From Marsupella aquatica (lineage: Eukaryota > Marchantiophyta): 64,000 nt of DNA. The DNA lies in assembly GCA_973895155.1 (NCBI GenBank), contig OZ316895.1, positions 930,001 through 994,000 of the forward strand, read 5' to 3'. Shown here in pieces: positions 1 through 11,644 of the stretch (position 1 is the first letter of the stretch; each line of letters starts with the position of its first letter). Made by a program: the position numbers and the translations under genes. Below the pieces are notes generated by a model, which ran no database searches, was not told the DNA's origin, and worked only from the letters and a program-made list of their open reading frames with translations.

Positions 1-2045
1 GTTGGCCGGATGCTGTCAATGACCACTTCGTAAACTGCAATCCGGCTTCCCCGGCTGTCTGTTGAAAAGCCATCAAAACAGTGGCTTGCGGGCTGGGGGG
101 TACTTATGTTTTGATAGGTTTTCATAATCATGATTCTTTTATATTTCGATTGAAACTCTACTAAGCTTAGGAAACAAGGAGCAACCAATAACCCTGGTCA
201 ATCACCCTGGTTGCTCTGGGTTTCATTTGGGGTTTGGTTTCACTCTATTCAAATTAGAAGAAAAAGGAGCCACTCTTGTAGACTGAGTGACTTGCATGCC
301 TAAAAAACAGAGCAACCAGTTACAATTCAGCTGCCTTTTTGGAAGCATTTTGGCTTCCACGAATGGAGTTGATACCTAAAGCGGTGTCTACCTGTCTGAC
401 GAGTTAGCAAGTGCAGTAGGCCAAAAAAGTAGTCTGTAGCTAGACCATAGTAGGCGCCGTCAATTGTAGTCATCATGCAGCCACAAGTTGTATATAAGGC
501 TGGCCATTGGCTCGGAGTTTGTGGCATCGGATAGATAGGCAGCCTTCGATAACAGATAATTATCTCCTTTCCTTTTCAATTAGTTAGTGGAGCCCTTGGC
601 TAATAAAATCAGGGGGAAGAGTCAATGTGAGCCATCTCTATTTCTTATCTCCGGAAATCTCGTCCGTCCATCATAATGGCCAATCTATGGCTCAAAAGAA
701 AGATCTCAAATAGATCTATGGATGGGTTCTGTCCATTTTGCAAATGGGTTAGTATTTTTCAAATGAAAAATTAAACAAATCCAAGCTTTCCTAGCCGTCA
801 ATTTTGTTGATTTTACGATCTTTGCCGTCCATTTTGAAATGCCTCTAGAAATTTTATTCATCCATGTTAGAAGGAGATCTAGGGTGCAAAAGAAAGATCT
901 CAATGAGATCTACGACTGGGTATTTTTTGTTTTGAGAATGAGTAAATAGTTTTGAGTATAAAATTCGATGAACTTTCAAGATTCCAGCCATTCTTCCTCC
1001 CCGATCCTGGGTTTCTATGTGCTCTTCCCAACATTAATGGCCATACAATACGAGAGGTCTTTACATACCGGGAGTTGCGGTTTAACAAGGAAGTTATCAA
1101 GCTAGTTATTAGTCATTATTTATTATATGAAAAATATTTTTTATAAATCTTTGAATTTAAGTTTTAAAATTGGAAATGTAACTAAAATGGTTACATAGTG
1201 ACAGTTTTAACAGTCTTGCTCTTTGCATTTCCAATGTTTTTACTTTTCTTTTTATGGCACGGCGTCCCAAAATTTACACCCAAATTGACACAAACACGAA
1301 TGAAAACTATAAGTTTGATTCACAAAACTGATGAGTCTTGTTTGTTGCAGTTGTTATTGATGTGGCACGCTGTGGTGCCAGGAATTTTGGAAGGGACCTC
1401 TAGTGAGGTCCTCAAATATATGATCGATTTTAATTATTGTGGATGTTGTGCAGTTTTGAGGGGTTTCTGTACGCCTTTACACGACTGCTGACGTCTAGGG
1501 CCCACTTGTGTCATTTTAGTGGTCGTGGTTACTCCAGTTGTAGACAAGAACAGTGAGTTTTGAAATGGTTTTGAAATAGTAGTTTCAAGCCTCAGTTAAT
1601 TCTTGAAACTACGATAGGTTGATTACAGGTTCCTTGAATGTAAACAGAGATCAATGTGAATGACAAAACTAGAATGTCAAAAGAAGAAGATGGGACCCCC
1701 AAAATTGATTATCATACTGTTCCTTGAATGAAAATAGAGCTGTGGTGGAAAAAAACCTTGAACAAAAAAGAATTCCAATTATTTTTTGTTCATCTTTGCC
1801 CCCCTTCGCATTTTTTTGTCTAATCCCCCTTTTCAATTCTGCCCTCAGTTAGAGTCAAGGGCTAGAGGCTTCACTTTAGCGAGTAGGCCCACGGATGCAC
1901 CCACAACCCACCAACCCACAAAGAGTGCAAAGAAGCACAACAGACTTGCCATCTCGGCCTAGGAAAATTCTGTAGTTTCTGTTTTGTAGTTTTGGTTGGT
2001 TTGTTTGTTTTCCTTTTAAGGGAAAACCCCACAGAAAGGGAAGAG
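1..2045. other. No gene recognised (left flank)
   Basis: Short open frames occur on both strands, but none shows a domain, codon-like composition or splice structure that I can support. Sequence is moderately AT-rich. The only structure seen is the diverged duplicate described at 693-955. Confidence 0.5.
693..955. repeat. Diverged direct duplicate with AGATCT palindromes
   Basis: Two similar ~65-base segments begin at 693 and 887. Both start with CAAAAGAAAGATCT, then a second AGATCT, then a 'tgggt' segment. In each copy the two AGATCT words are 5 bases apart, so each forms a small inverted repeat. Function unknown. Confidence 0.4.
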
Positions 2046-2102
2046 TCAGCCTATAACAGTTGAACCCACGATCTATAAGTCTCTACTCAAGTGAGCTACC
2101 AC
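2046..2102 (-). repeat. tRNA-derived SINE-like head
   Basis: On the minus strand a pol III A-box-like segment (TAGCTCACTTGAGTAG, within 2083-2101) is followed about 16 bases later by GGGTTCAACT (2058-2067), close to the B-box consensus GGTTCRANNCC. Spacing is right for a tRNA-like promoter, but the rest does not fold as a usable tRNA by eye. A SINE head or tRNA relic is the likeliest reading. Confidence 0.4.
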
Positions 2103-3714
2103 AAAGTAGTTTTGGTTTGTTTTGAGCACATGGTGCAGAAAAAATGCCAAAACAAAATACAATGGACTAATAACAAACCAGGCAAAGAGCAAACAAACAT
2201 CAAACTCAAAAGAAGGGCAAAATGCAAACTCCCAAACCTAGAAATTTGAAAAGAGATATAAATATCCACTTTGATAGTGTGATGAGCTGATGGTCCACAT
2301 CGAATGTCATAGACTGGGTTTTTAAGTGAGACATGGATGCTCTCTAAGGGGCCATCACTAGACATCTATGTTCTATTTTTTGAACTAGAGAACAACAATT
2401 CAATCAGCACATTGATTCAAGTAGTATGCACATCCGCTGCCACCAAAACATCACAAATCGGTCACAAACTTTCCAAACGACAGCTGCTCACAATTCCAGC
2501 TCTGATATAATTTGTTGGGGATCTAACAGGACAACATGAAAGCAAAGGAACCAGCATATAATGAATCAACACTCACAAAGAGAGTATGCAGTTCATCCTG
2601 TTTGGGCTATCAATGTCCATGGCTGTGAGAGAATAATCAATATGAACATAATAATACACTCACCATAGCTGGGATTTGGGTTACATGTCAATTTAAGTTT
2701 CCCTGCATTTGTTTGTCTCCAAAAAATATTTCTGGCATTGCTTCAAATTAAGTACAATGTAAATTTACATTTCCCTTAAAGGGGCACAAACATAACACAC
2801 CAGTAAGGCATTTTTCTGCAAAAGGGATTTGAAACCCTCCTTAGAATAATTATTTCAATACATAAATGTCTTATAATAAACCAACACTAAGAATCTAATT
2901 TATGCTAAAATAAAACAGAGAAAAAGTAACTATGGTTTGCAGTGTAGAAATCATGTGACAATTTTTTTCATTGAGAATTCTTATGATCGTCTACGGATAT
3001 GTTTCGCTAGCTACAGCAGTTACCAATATTGGAGCATAAGCATAATATTATACTTATCAGATACTTTCATGCTCCACGCTTTTTGCAAAAAGCGTCCTTG
3101 GTCTATTGTGCCTAGCCTATAATACATTTGATCATGTGACTTTACCTGTTAAAACCCAGTCTGATACTTTCATGAACATACCTCACAATTCATAGTGCAG
3201 GGAACAACCAGTCAATGACTGTCCTGATTGGGCGTCCAATTGCAGTGGCCACCTGCTACCTAAAATCCAATCGATGACCCATGCTGGTAAAGTCAAAATA
3301 AGCCTCTCCTATTGGTGGTGATCTTATAAGACGGTGATCTTATTCAGTTCTGCTTTTGCTCAAATTGTTCTCACTCGGTCCTCATAATATGCTTGGACTT
3401 CTCGTCTTATCTATTGGTTTTATTAATTGCAATAATCCTGATTCGCTGTTGTGGTTTAATAAGAAGTCGGACATTTTACAGGCGGACGCACAAGATTGGT
3501 CCCCATATATAGCAGTACCGTGCAACAAGATTTGACAATACCTCCAACCTGGCAAACTACTTAGAAGGGAAGAAAATGTAGGTGTGTATATCACCAAAGT
3601 TTCAACAGGTGAACAGCTTGAGGCAATCAAGCATTGACCAGTTTTTTGCTGCCAACTGTGGACTTGACGGGTGGACAACGACTGGGGAGGATTTGGGACG
3701 ACAAATGACATATG
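2103..3714. other. No gene recognised
   Basis: AT-rich sequence without a supportable reading frame. No tRNA, LTR or coding signal seen. Confidence 0.45.
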
Positions 3715-4335
3715 TCGTCCCGGTCGATCCCGGTCGAACCCAGCCCGGTGACAGTGTCGGGCCGGGAGAAAGTAGAGCCGGGCCGGGATCAGGTTTGGAA
3801 TGTTGGTCGGGTCGGGTCGGGCCGGAAGATCGGCTGGGGGGGTGGGATGGGATGGGATGGGTTGGGCCGGCCGGGAGTCGGTTAGGGAGAGCCGGGCCGG
3901 GAAATGCAGGCCGGGCCAGGAAGAGATGTACGGCCGGGAAGGACAGAGCTGGGCCGGGAGGGGAGGCTGGGAAGAGAGGGAGGGCCTGGAAGGGGAGAGA
4001 GTGCCGGGAAGGGGAGGTAGGGAGGGCCGGGAAGGGAGGGAGGGCTGGGAGGTTGAGCCGGGCCAGGAGTGCGAGCCAGGCCAGGAAGGGAGGGAGGGAC
4101 GGGAGGTCGGGCTGGGCCGGGAGGTCAAGCCAGGCCGGGAAGGAGCGGTCGGGCCGGGAGCTGGTGTGGGGGCCGGCTCACTTACCCAGGGGAGTCCGGG
4201 ACTTGGCCGGGAGATTTTGGGACCGGGCCGGGAGGGTCGGGACATTGTGGGACTTGGCTGGGAGGGGTCGGGAGAATTTGAGACCAGGCCGGGTATGGGC
4301 CGGGAAGTTTTTGTCCCGGCCGGGGAATATACAGG
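3715..4335. repeat. GC-rich degenerate minisatellite (GGGCCGGGA-type)
   Basis: About 620 bases built from variants of a 9-18 base unit around GGGCCGGGA, GGAGG and GTCGGG, in an otherwise AT-rich region. The strong strand bias (G-rich on plus) keeps long frames open on both strands, giving Arg/Gly-rich plus-strand and Pro/Ser/Arg-rich minus-strand translations. These are composition artefacts of the repeat, not evidence of a gene. The plus strand carries closely spaced G-runs, so G-quadruplex structure is possible. Confidence 0.8.
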
Positions 4336-7159
4336 ATTATTGGACAAATAGGCCATTTTTGGGCGGACAAGTTGTCATTTGTCGTGTCGGACAAGGATTC
4401 TGCAATTCCCCAGTCCAATGCCAAACCCCAAGGTTTAGTGCATGGAGTGACTGGAGCTGTACCTATTTTTGTCTAAGTGCTTCAATTGCACGAGTTCAGG
4501 CAAGTTGCAATAACAGAGTTTGGGGTTAAGGCAGGGCCGGTTAGAGCCGCACATGCTTTTGGGAGTTCTTATGCTTTTCCCTTTCAATTTGCTGTCGTGC
4601 CAGCTCTATCTTTTTCACTTTTTAGAAGTCATTGATGGGGAAGGAAAATGGCAGAGACGGTTCCCTTGCAATGGCAGATGCGGCAAGCAAGAATAAGGAG
4701 CCAAAGCTATTAAAGCACAACTCAATATGATCTCATGCTCAGGATTTGCTCATTTATCTGGGGCTACAGGCCATTCAAAGGGGTCCAGGCTGTGATGATT
4801 TAAGATGGTAAAGTTAGGCACTGCAATATGTGATTCTCAAACAAAGATCTGAGTTGCTTGGGGGCATTCTTCCATAGGATATCAATTCCCTGATCAATTC
4901 TAAAACTTCACGTTATCACAATTACTTATTATTCCATCTTGACAAGACATTGCATTTGCAAGAATTGCCCTAGTAGGCACTCAGAGCAAGTTTACATAAT
5001 CCATTGGACTTGCTGTCTGCTACTTTGTGCACTGGGAAGCTAATGTCAGAGGAATTGTTCCATCTAGATTTAAAGAGGAACCTCAGTTGTCATTGGAAAT
5101 GTGGCATGGGAAGAATGACCACAAAGACTACAATGGCAAGTGGATCCTCATTGACAAGGTTTGGTTTTCAATTATTTTCCAAGTAGGGGCCCAAGTAGGG
5201 CACATCACAGTTTCCGTCCAAGAGGAACTGAGTTTTGTATCAAACATTGCATCTTTTTAATTGGAATGCAAGGTTTGTAGTGACAAACTGCCTGAAATTA
5301 GTTTCTTTCATTCAATTTGTGAATCTGTGGACTGGACTAGTGAGTTTTGCTACATTTTGGCATGCTTGTCTACATTTCTGTGCAAAGAACCCCTGCTGCC
5401 ATATAGGATCTGTCACATGTCAGTTAGATGCACTCATTGAATGTCCACTCCAATCCAAATTGGCTTCTATATTGGATTAGTGCACTATTTCTGAAAGCAT
5501 GCACTTACCCAGAAGTGCATAACCAAACTAATCTGCACTTATTACATAGTGCATTCTGTGTGTAAGTGCTGGTTGTTGTTGTCTTAGTTCCCGGGAGCCA
5601 ACACTTATACACATACAATTCACTCTAGTTCATTTCTGGCTTCACCTGAACAACACCGAGAACAACATGTTGACAAAGAATCTATATAAGTAAAGCTCAG
5701 GTTTCAAACAAGCTTGTCAGCTGGTTTAGAAATTGGTTGTTAGGTGATTGGAAGTCAGCATCAAAGTCAATGAATGAGATCTCAAATCCAACAAATGTTG
5801 ATTTGCATAGCTTCTACTGGATGCATACATTTTTTGACAGTGCCTTTTTTTCTAGAAGAAAGTCTTTGTCATTCGTGAAGAGCAGTAATCCAGTTTTTAA
5901 GAGGCACATATGAAGAGTGAAGCAAGAGTGCATAATATCAGGGACTTTGGAGGGCAAAAGCAAATAGACATTTAGAGGGACTATTTCTACAGTGTCCCTG
6001 TCCAATCTTTATTCGGAAACAACAAGCAACTACATAGCATTCACACGTAGCATTTATAGAGATCTTCAGGACAAACACAATTTGATTTTTCCCAGCATGT
6101 TTGGGAATGTTGAGGGCTAAATATTTGAGGACCATCACGTGCAAGACGGCCCTTAGGCAATGGATGTGTTTAAAATGAGGAAGGGTGAAGGGTGGGGAGA
6201 GGATGTTAGTAGGGTGCAGGCTTTCCCGTCAGTTTTTTACGGGAATCATTGGGGTCTGTCATCTTTTTTCCAAAGCAACTTTCCAAGGCAGCTATTGGAA
6301 GCAACTACAAATACCAAATTTTGACCTTGCACACCCAATGAGAGACTTATTGGCTCCCATAGTTTTTCCAGCCCCAACTGTGTATGCAGCAAAGATTTTC
6401 TCCTCTGAGTCACCCTTCCTGATTGATCCTTCCAAACAACTTTTAATTGCATTGCCACTAAAGATGTTGGTAATACAATACTGCCACAGTTTTTCCAGAA
6501 CTTATAATATCTCCACAGTTTTGGCACAAGGTTACTTGGGTTAAGTAAGGTTCAATGTGTCACGCCCTGATTAGGTGTATTCTCGGTCTAGGTTGTTGTG
6601 GGTTTCAATTTTCAGTTGCCCAGTCTAACAGGGTATGCAGCGGAAGGGCCACTCAGATTAGGATTTCATGTTGGGGACTGAATTTGAACTGGTAACATGA
6701 GCCACGGGAGATCAGAGAATCAATTCTAATGGAAGAAATGTCAATTGCAGTCCACATTGAGCATTAAAGTATTACACATGAGCACAATACATGTCTAAAT
6801 AGCTTAGAAGGTGAACATGGTCATTCACAAACACCCATGAATTTAACATCTGAACAATCCAGAAGCACTTCACGTGTGTCTTCTTAGCCTGTTTGTCTCA
6901 AGGTGTGTTAGTGCATTTCGGCAATAAAACAATCCTACAAGCATGAGCAAGGCTCAGTTACATTGTCTTTGTCACTGACTTGCTTGATGGCATACTTCAT
7001 TTTGTGAATGAAAATTTCTGTTGTTGCACTGCTTAGGCAAAAATTGTAAGTAGTGGGTAATTCCAAAAGTATGAAGAAACTGAAATTTTTTAAATTTTCT
7101 ATGGTGTTTAAACTATAATTATTGCTAACATAGCGGAGATAGCATTCTGTCTACAAGTT
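4336..7159. other. No supported gene; one weak exon candidate
   Basis: Mostly AT-rich and unassigned. The only coding-like stretch is about 5018-5158 on plus: an open segment containing VHWEANVRGIVPSRF and ending at GACAAG followed by GT, a plausible splice donor. I do not recognise the family and see no partner exon, so it is not called as a gene. ORFs at 6185-6544 on both strands lack any motif. Confidence 0.35.
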
Positions 7160-7310
7160 ATGGGTTCCCAATTCTAAGTTACGAGTAAACTCCTATTTAT
7201 GAGTTTATGAGTTTACTAGTTACTAGTTAATAGTATCCTGGTTTATGAGTTTACGAGTTAACGACTGTTATGAGTTTACTAGTTAAGGCTTTATGAGTTG
7301 TGCCTTGCAA
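7160..7310. repeat. Degenerate tandem repeat (TATGAGTTTACTAGTTA-like)
   Basis: Five or more imperfect copies of a 15-25 base unit around 'tatgagttta-c/t-gagtta'. It sits at the boundary between AT-rich sequence on the left and GC-rich retroelement sequence on the right. Confidence 0.6.
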
Positions 7311-7502
7311 GTTGGCGACCGGTGATCGCGACGTCTCACGGCTACCTTCAACGGGACTTAGCAACGGGATGGCGAGCGCGTATTGAAGTAAAGGCAAGCT
7401 AGGTAGACCTTGGGCGCTCACTCCTGACTAAATCCCTACCTCCTCTATTGATTCTCTCGGCCTCCCCATTTCTTTGCCCTACTACAAGAAACAATTTGAG
7501 CT

Positions 7503-8011
7503 ATGGCTGGCCTGGGAGCTGATGAGCAGTACCGAGTTGACGCATTGGCAATTCCTAAGAGCGTAGTCGCTCGAATTCCACAAGCGCCCGATAGTTATGC
7601 GAATTTACAGACTTCATTACAGCAGCTAAGTCTGGGGCATCTACTTGTCGTTCCTTGGGACGTAGAACTCGACTCATACTTGCAGGATTTTGTGAAGGGG
7701 TCGCTGCTTGCTCCTGAATTTTGACAGACCATTCGAGCTCGGCCAAGTCTATGGACTGTGGAGCAAATTGCTCATGCCTTCCGCTGCCCTTCAGAAGGAG
7801 AAGGATTGTATTCAAAGAAGAAAGATTTGTCTACTCCCTACTTCTCTGGGATTCGCAAACTCACAAACGGCTAGAATCTAACACAGTGTACTTATCCAGA
7901 TTTGAGAGTGCTTCTGGAATTTCTAGTGCCAATTTTACACCCGAAAAAGCCAACCATTTGCCCAGTGACTTTGGTGAACACAATTGTAGTTGCACACAGT
8001 GGAGCCATTGT
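7503..8011 (+). pseudogene. Truncated retroelement-type ORF of unknown family
   Basis: A frame opens with ATG at 7503 (MAGLGADEQYRVDALAI) and can be followed for ~170 codons to about 8011, with two internal stops: TGA at 7722-7724 and TAG at 7875-7877. Composition and GC content match the retroelement DNA to its right, and codon usage looks protein-coding through both stops (for example WTVEQIAHAFRCPSEGEG after the first). I do not recognise a domain. The frame ends where the sequence changes at ~8009 (TGTGACGCCG), a plausible insertion point or LTR start of the next element. It is best read as the broken N-terminal part of an older element's ORF. Confidence 0.45.
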
Positions 8012-8366
8012 GACGCCGCCGGTACGGCGAGTAATGAGCAATTCGGTCTAAACCGTGCCTAGCACGCGCGTTAGGGGTATCTTAGGCCGCTATGATTAGC
8101 ATAACGACAGTATTTAGGTAGCCATTATGAGTAGGAAATCATTAGTCAATAAGGGGAATTCATGTTCGGGCTGGCGGCGCGTCGCCATTCGCACGCCCGG
8201 GTTACGAGCGTGGAGGGGCCCCTCCCTCGGGTCCGTATAACGAACTTCGGGAGGCGTCCACTGACACGCGGTGACTCAGACCGGCGGAGTGGCCAGTACA
8301 CTACAAGCGTGAACGGTTCAGCCTATAGGCAGTGAGGAGATGTCGGGGGATCGGCAAGCCCTCAAG

Positions 8367-8376
8367 GTATAAAAAG
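8367..8376 (+). promoter_or_regulatory. TATA box upstream of the plus-strand element
   Basis: TATAAAAAGG lies ~110 bases before the first ATG (8476) of the long broken ORF. Start of transcription would fall near 8395-8405. It may be the U3 promoter of a 5' LTR beginning near 8009, but no second LTR copy survives in the window to prove this. Confidence 0.5.
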
Positions 8377-8475
8377 GGAGCCGACCCTTTGGAGTGCACC
8401 AGTCCATCAGTCCACGCGCCAGCTTCGACCCCAGCTCTCTCGTTCGCTCTAAGTCGCCACTACTATCTCCTCTGA

Positions 8476-10506
8476 ATGTCGCACACGATCCTCTCCAGCT
8501 CGGCCATTTGATTCTGGACGCAATTCCTATCTACCGGAAGGCACTTGGCCGACTCATTGAAACACGCCAACCCGCGCCGATACGAAATCGAACGTTAGTA
8601 CGAGAGAGCCATCCGCCTAGCAGGACGACACCACTACATCCTTAACTTTGACTACCCGTCTCAGAGCGAGCTTTACCGACCGGCAGACGTATCTGGGTAC
8701 TTCTTCAACGGAGACAAATATATCGGTTTCTGGGAAGCATTGCTTCGGCTGCCGGACGAGGTCTTCAATATCCCGGGTACGATCGACTTGCAACGACATC
8801 ACTTCGACCACATCCCTGCTCAGGTTTGGGCTATCATCAACAGCGAGTCCAGCACTACCCGTTCGACAAGGTCGTCCGCACTTGCTTCGGAGAACTTCTA
8901 CCAGCACCTGCAGAGCTTCATGGGAACTAGACCCGCAACCACCGGCGCCAGCCCAGTGGACCCCATACCCGTACCCGTACCAACGCAGACTCAGGCTCAG
9001 GCTCAGCTTCAGGCTCAGCTTCAGTCTCAGCCTTAGCCTAGCCAACCCCCACCACCGATCGCCCCGCCAGCAGTACAAGTACGCTCCGTCATCAACGCGG
9101 TGGAAAACGGGTTCGTGATGAGGACCTGCCTCATCCCCGAGATAGCTGAGCGACTGGAGTTCCAAAGGTACGCCCTCCACATGATGGAACCCCGGGGGGA
9201 GATCTCCGCCGCCCAGGTTATCCAGGTCGAGAACTATCGACCTAGGAGGTGGGCGTCGTACTTCGCTAAGAAATTCCATGAAGAGATGGAGCGGCAAAGG
9301 AAGACGCTGTACATTGGCGGGAAGGCGTATTTCGCTAGCCACATCGAGATCATTCTTGAGTGGTACGCTCGGTTTGATCGACGAACCCTTCCCCGTGTCA
9401 ACATTACAAAGCTGGTCCCAGCTAGGTGGGTTTTCCCGGCCTTGGAGAGACGGCCCCAACCCGAGGCCTGAAGTCCAGCGGACACGCCAGCTTCACCCAC
9501 CCCACCTCCACAAGTAGCTGTAGTCGTAACCGAGGAGGTACCGGATGGGTCGGTTATCGCAACCGTTGATGCGATATAACAGGCCGGGCTAAGTACAAAA
9601 GTCGGTACGGTGGAGGCCTTACCCAAGCCCGGGTCTCCCAAAGACCCACCAGTGGCTATTCCGGAGAACCGGACATTGCTGCAGGAGGACACTCCAGCCC
9701 CTTCCAACATTACGTCCCCAGGGCTGGATGTCACTGCCCCGGCCCCCGCGCGTGTTGACGTCTGCCCGTGCCCAACTCCGGACAGGCACAACCTGGACCA
9801 CCCGGAACTCTTCGTACCGGGTACATTTCTGAACGGGCTTCTGGGAGATTTCTCTCATCAAATTGCCCGGGATACCGGGGAGTTCATAGCCCGGAAGGTA
9901 GCCTGTTTCTTCAATCAGGAGTTAGTTGCTGCAGTAAAGGCAGGTCGGGCCCAGTCAGAGGCCCTTCAGAGGATAGAGCGGTACCGGGTGGAGTCCATAT
10001 ACTTAAAGAAAGAAGTTGCGGCTCAAGAGGCTGAGCTTCTGCAACTACGACCCAAAGTTGCAGCCGCCGATGATTTGTTAGCAAAGGCGCACGCCCTTAC
10101 CGCCCTAGCCGAGCAGGCCAAAGCTGGGAACGAGGCCGAGATTGCACGACTCTGGAACCAGATTGACAGTTTGAAGAATCAAACTGTCATCTAGCAGAAG
10201 GACCTGGAGGAGGCCGAAGAACGGGCCCAGCGGGACACTGCGGAGATAGCCACGCTATAGGCCGAAATGGCACGGCTCCAAACCGAAGCCGAGAAGCAGG
10301 ACCAGCTGGCGGGCAAGCTGACAAGCGATGCCCAGCAGCTGGAGGAGGCATGCCAGGAGGCCGCGGAGGAGACAGACGCGGCAAAGCGAGAGAGCGAATC
10401 TTTGCTAGACCAGGTCCAGCTCCTCAAGGCAGAAAACGATAGACTTTGTAAGCAGCGGGATGGCTGCTCCCACTCGGGCGGCTCTGGCAAGCGTACTAGG
10501 CATTAG
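8476..10506 (+). pseudogene. Long coiled-coil ORF upstream of gag, broken by stops
   Basis: One frame runs from ATG 8476 to TAG 10504 (677 codons) with seven internal stops: TGA 8509, TAG 8596, TAG 9034, TGA 9469, TAA 9577, TAG 10192, TAG 10258. No frameshift is needed. The N-terminal ~180 residues are globular-looking (IGFWEALLRLPDEVFNIPG). A Pro/Gln low-complexity linker follows, encoded by CAGGCT hexamers near 8988-9033. Next is a second globular block (about 9100-9440, containing PRRWASYFAKKFHEEMERQR), another Pro-rich linker, and a C-terminal coiled coil (about 9900-10480) rich in Ala, Glu, Gln and Arg. I do not recognise the family. Position before gag suggests an accessory ORF of a Ty3/gypsy element, as some plant elements carry. 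It is not functional as it stands. Confidence 0.6.
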
Positions 10507-11644
10507 CGGCGGAGTAGGAATAGAATAGGGTTAGGAGTAGCTAGGTCAGGCTATTGGGACAGGCACCTGCCTTAGTTACAGCAGTACTGCCATGCTGTCC
10601 AGCCTGCGTAGATTAGGATCTTCTAATAAGACACAGCCGTTTTTCGGCCTGACAGTCAGATTAGTTAGGACCTAAGTCAGCAAATCTTCGGGCGGGAGGA
10701 CACTCCGTTCCCCGGCCCTTAGTATTTAGTGCACCCCTCGGTAGAGGTAGGGGGGTTTTTAGTCTCAGAGTTGGACATCCATGATATGTGCGGGGAGTCC
10801 CGACCTCTGGGAGTGAAAGAGTACCAAGGGGAGGGGGTAGGACTAAGCTCGCCGGGCGAGTGCGGAGCCGGGCTCCATTGTAGTATACTCTCTCGGCCTT
10901 GAACCTGTTCATTCCGGAGCTATCGGGTCAACCAAGTGTATGCACATGTCCCCTATGTAGTAAAATCCTTTCCCATTATTTCCTTCGTGTAAATCGAGAT
11001 TGTATGCTTGTGCGCGTGTATGTGTGTGTGAATCTCGTGTATAGGTGACAACGCCGGGCCGAACGCACTACCCGAGTCGTGCACGGGGTGCAGCTTGTGG
11101 GGATGTGGTTGCGAGCACGGGTTGAGGACCTGTATCATAGAATCCGGAACGAAGGCGGACAACACGAAGGCTTAGAAGTCCTTAAGCCGGGGTCGATCCT
11201 GTTATCGACTAAGGTACGTTTCGGTGGCGGAACACAAACCATACCTAGGAGATGCCCGTATCTAAGAGTAGGCGCACTTAGCGCTAGTTTACGTGAATTA
11301 GGTGCATTACGCGCTTCCCTCCCTACCCGAACCCTCATATTTAGGAAGGAGGTGCCCGTTTAAAGCTGAAGCCCGAGTTTAGGCCAAGGCTGATGACGTG
11401 ACATAGCCTTTGTTTTTGGCGCTAGATGGAGGGGGCACTCTACATATCGTAGAGGGGAGACATGTGCGTATTCGCCTGGGCAGAATACACCAGGCCCTAG
11501 TACTAACCATCGCATTTACACGAGTAAATGCCCGTCACTCGTTCTCAAGCAGCTTACTTGAGGAGATTGACCAGCGAACGAGAAGGTGCAACCACAACAA
11601 GCTCCGATTCTTCGGGCTCGGAGGACTCGCAATCTCCCCGATGA
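10507..11644 (+). other. Retroelement leader between the accessory ORF and gag
   Basis: No open coding frame with domain evidence. Contains a GT-rich microsatellite near 11003-11040 and a GTGACA at 11044-11049 that could be an LTR end. The segment near 11129 (CTGTATCATAGA) weakly resembles the initiator-tRNA primer site TGGTATCAGAGC. None of this is decisive. Confidence 0.35.

Noticed and set aside
3382-4529. Long frames on both strands (324 and 315 codons) over the GC-rich repeat
   Set aside because: Composition follows the tandem unit; no domain, and both strands are open at once.
8617-9459. 280-codon minus-strand frame
   Set aside because: It is antisense to the accessory ORF, whose plus-strand frame continues beyond it and shows ordered architecture.
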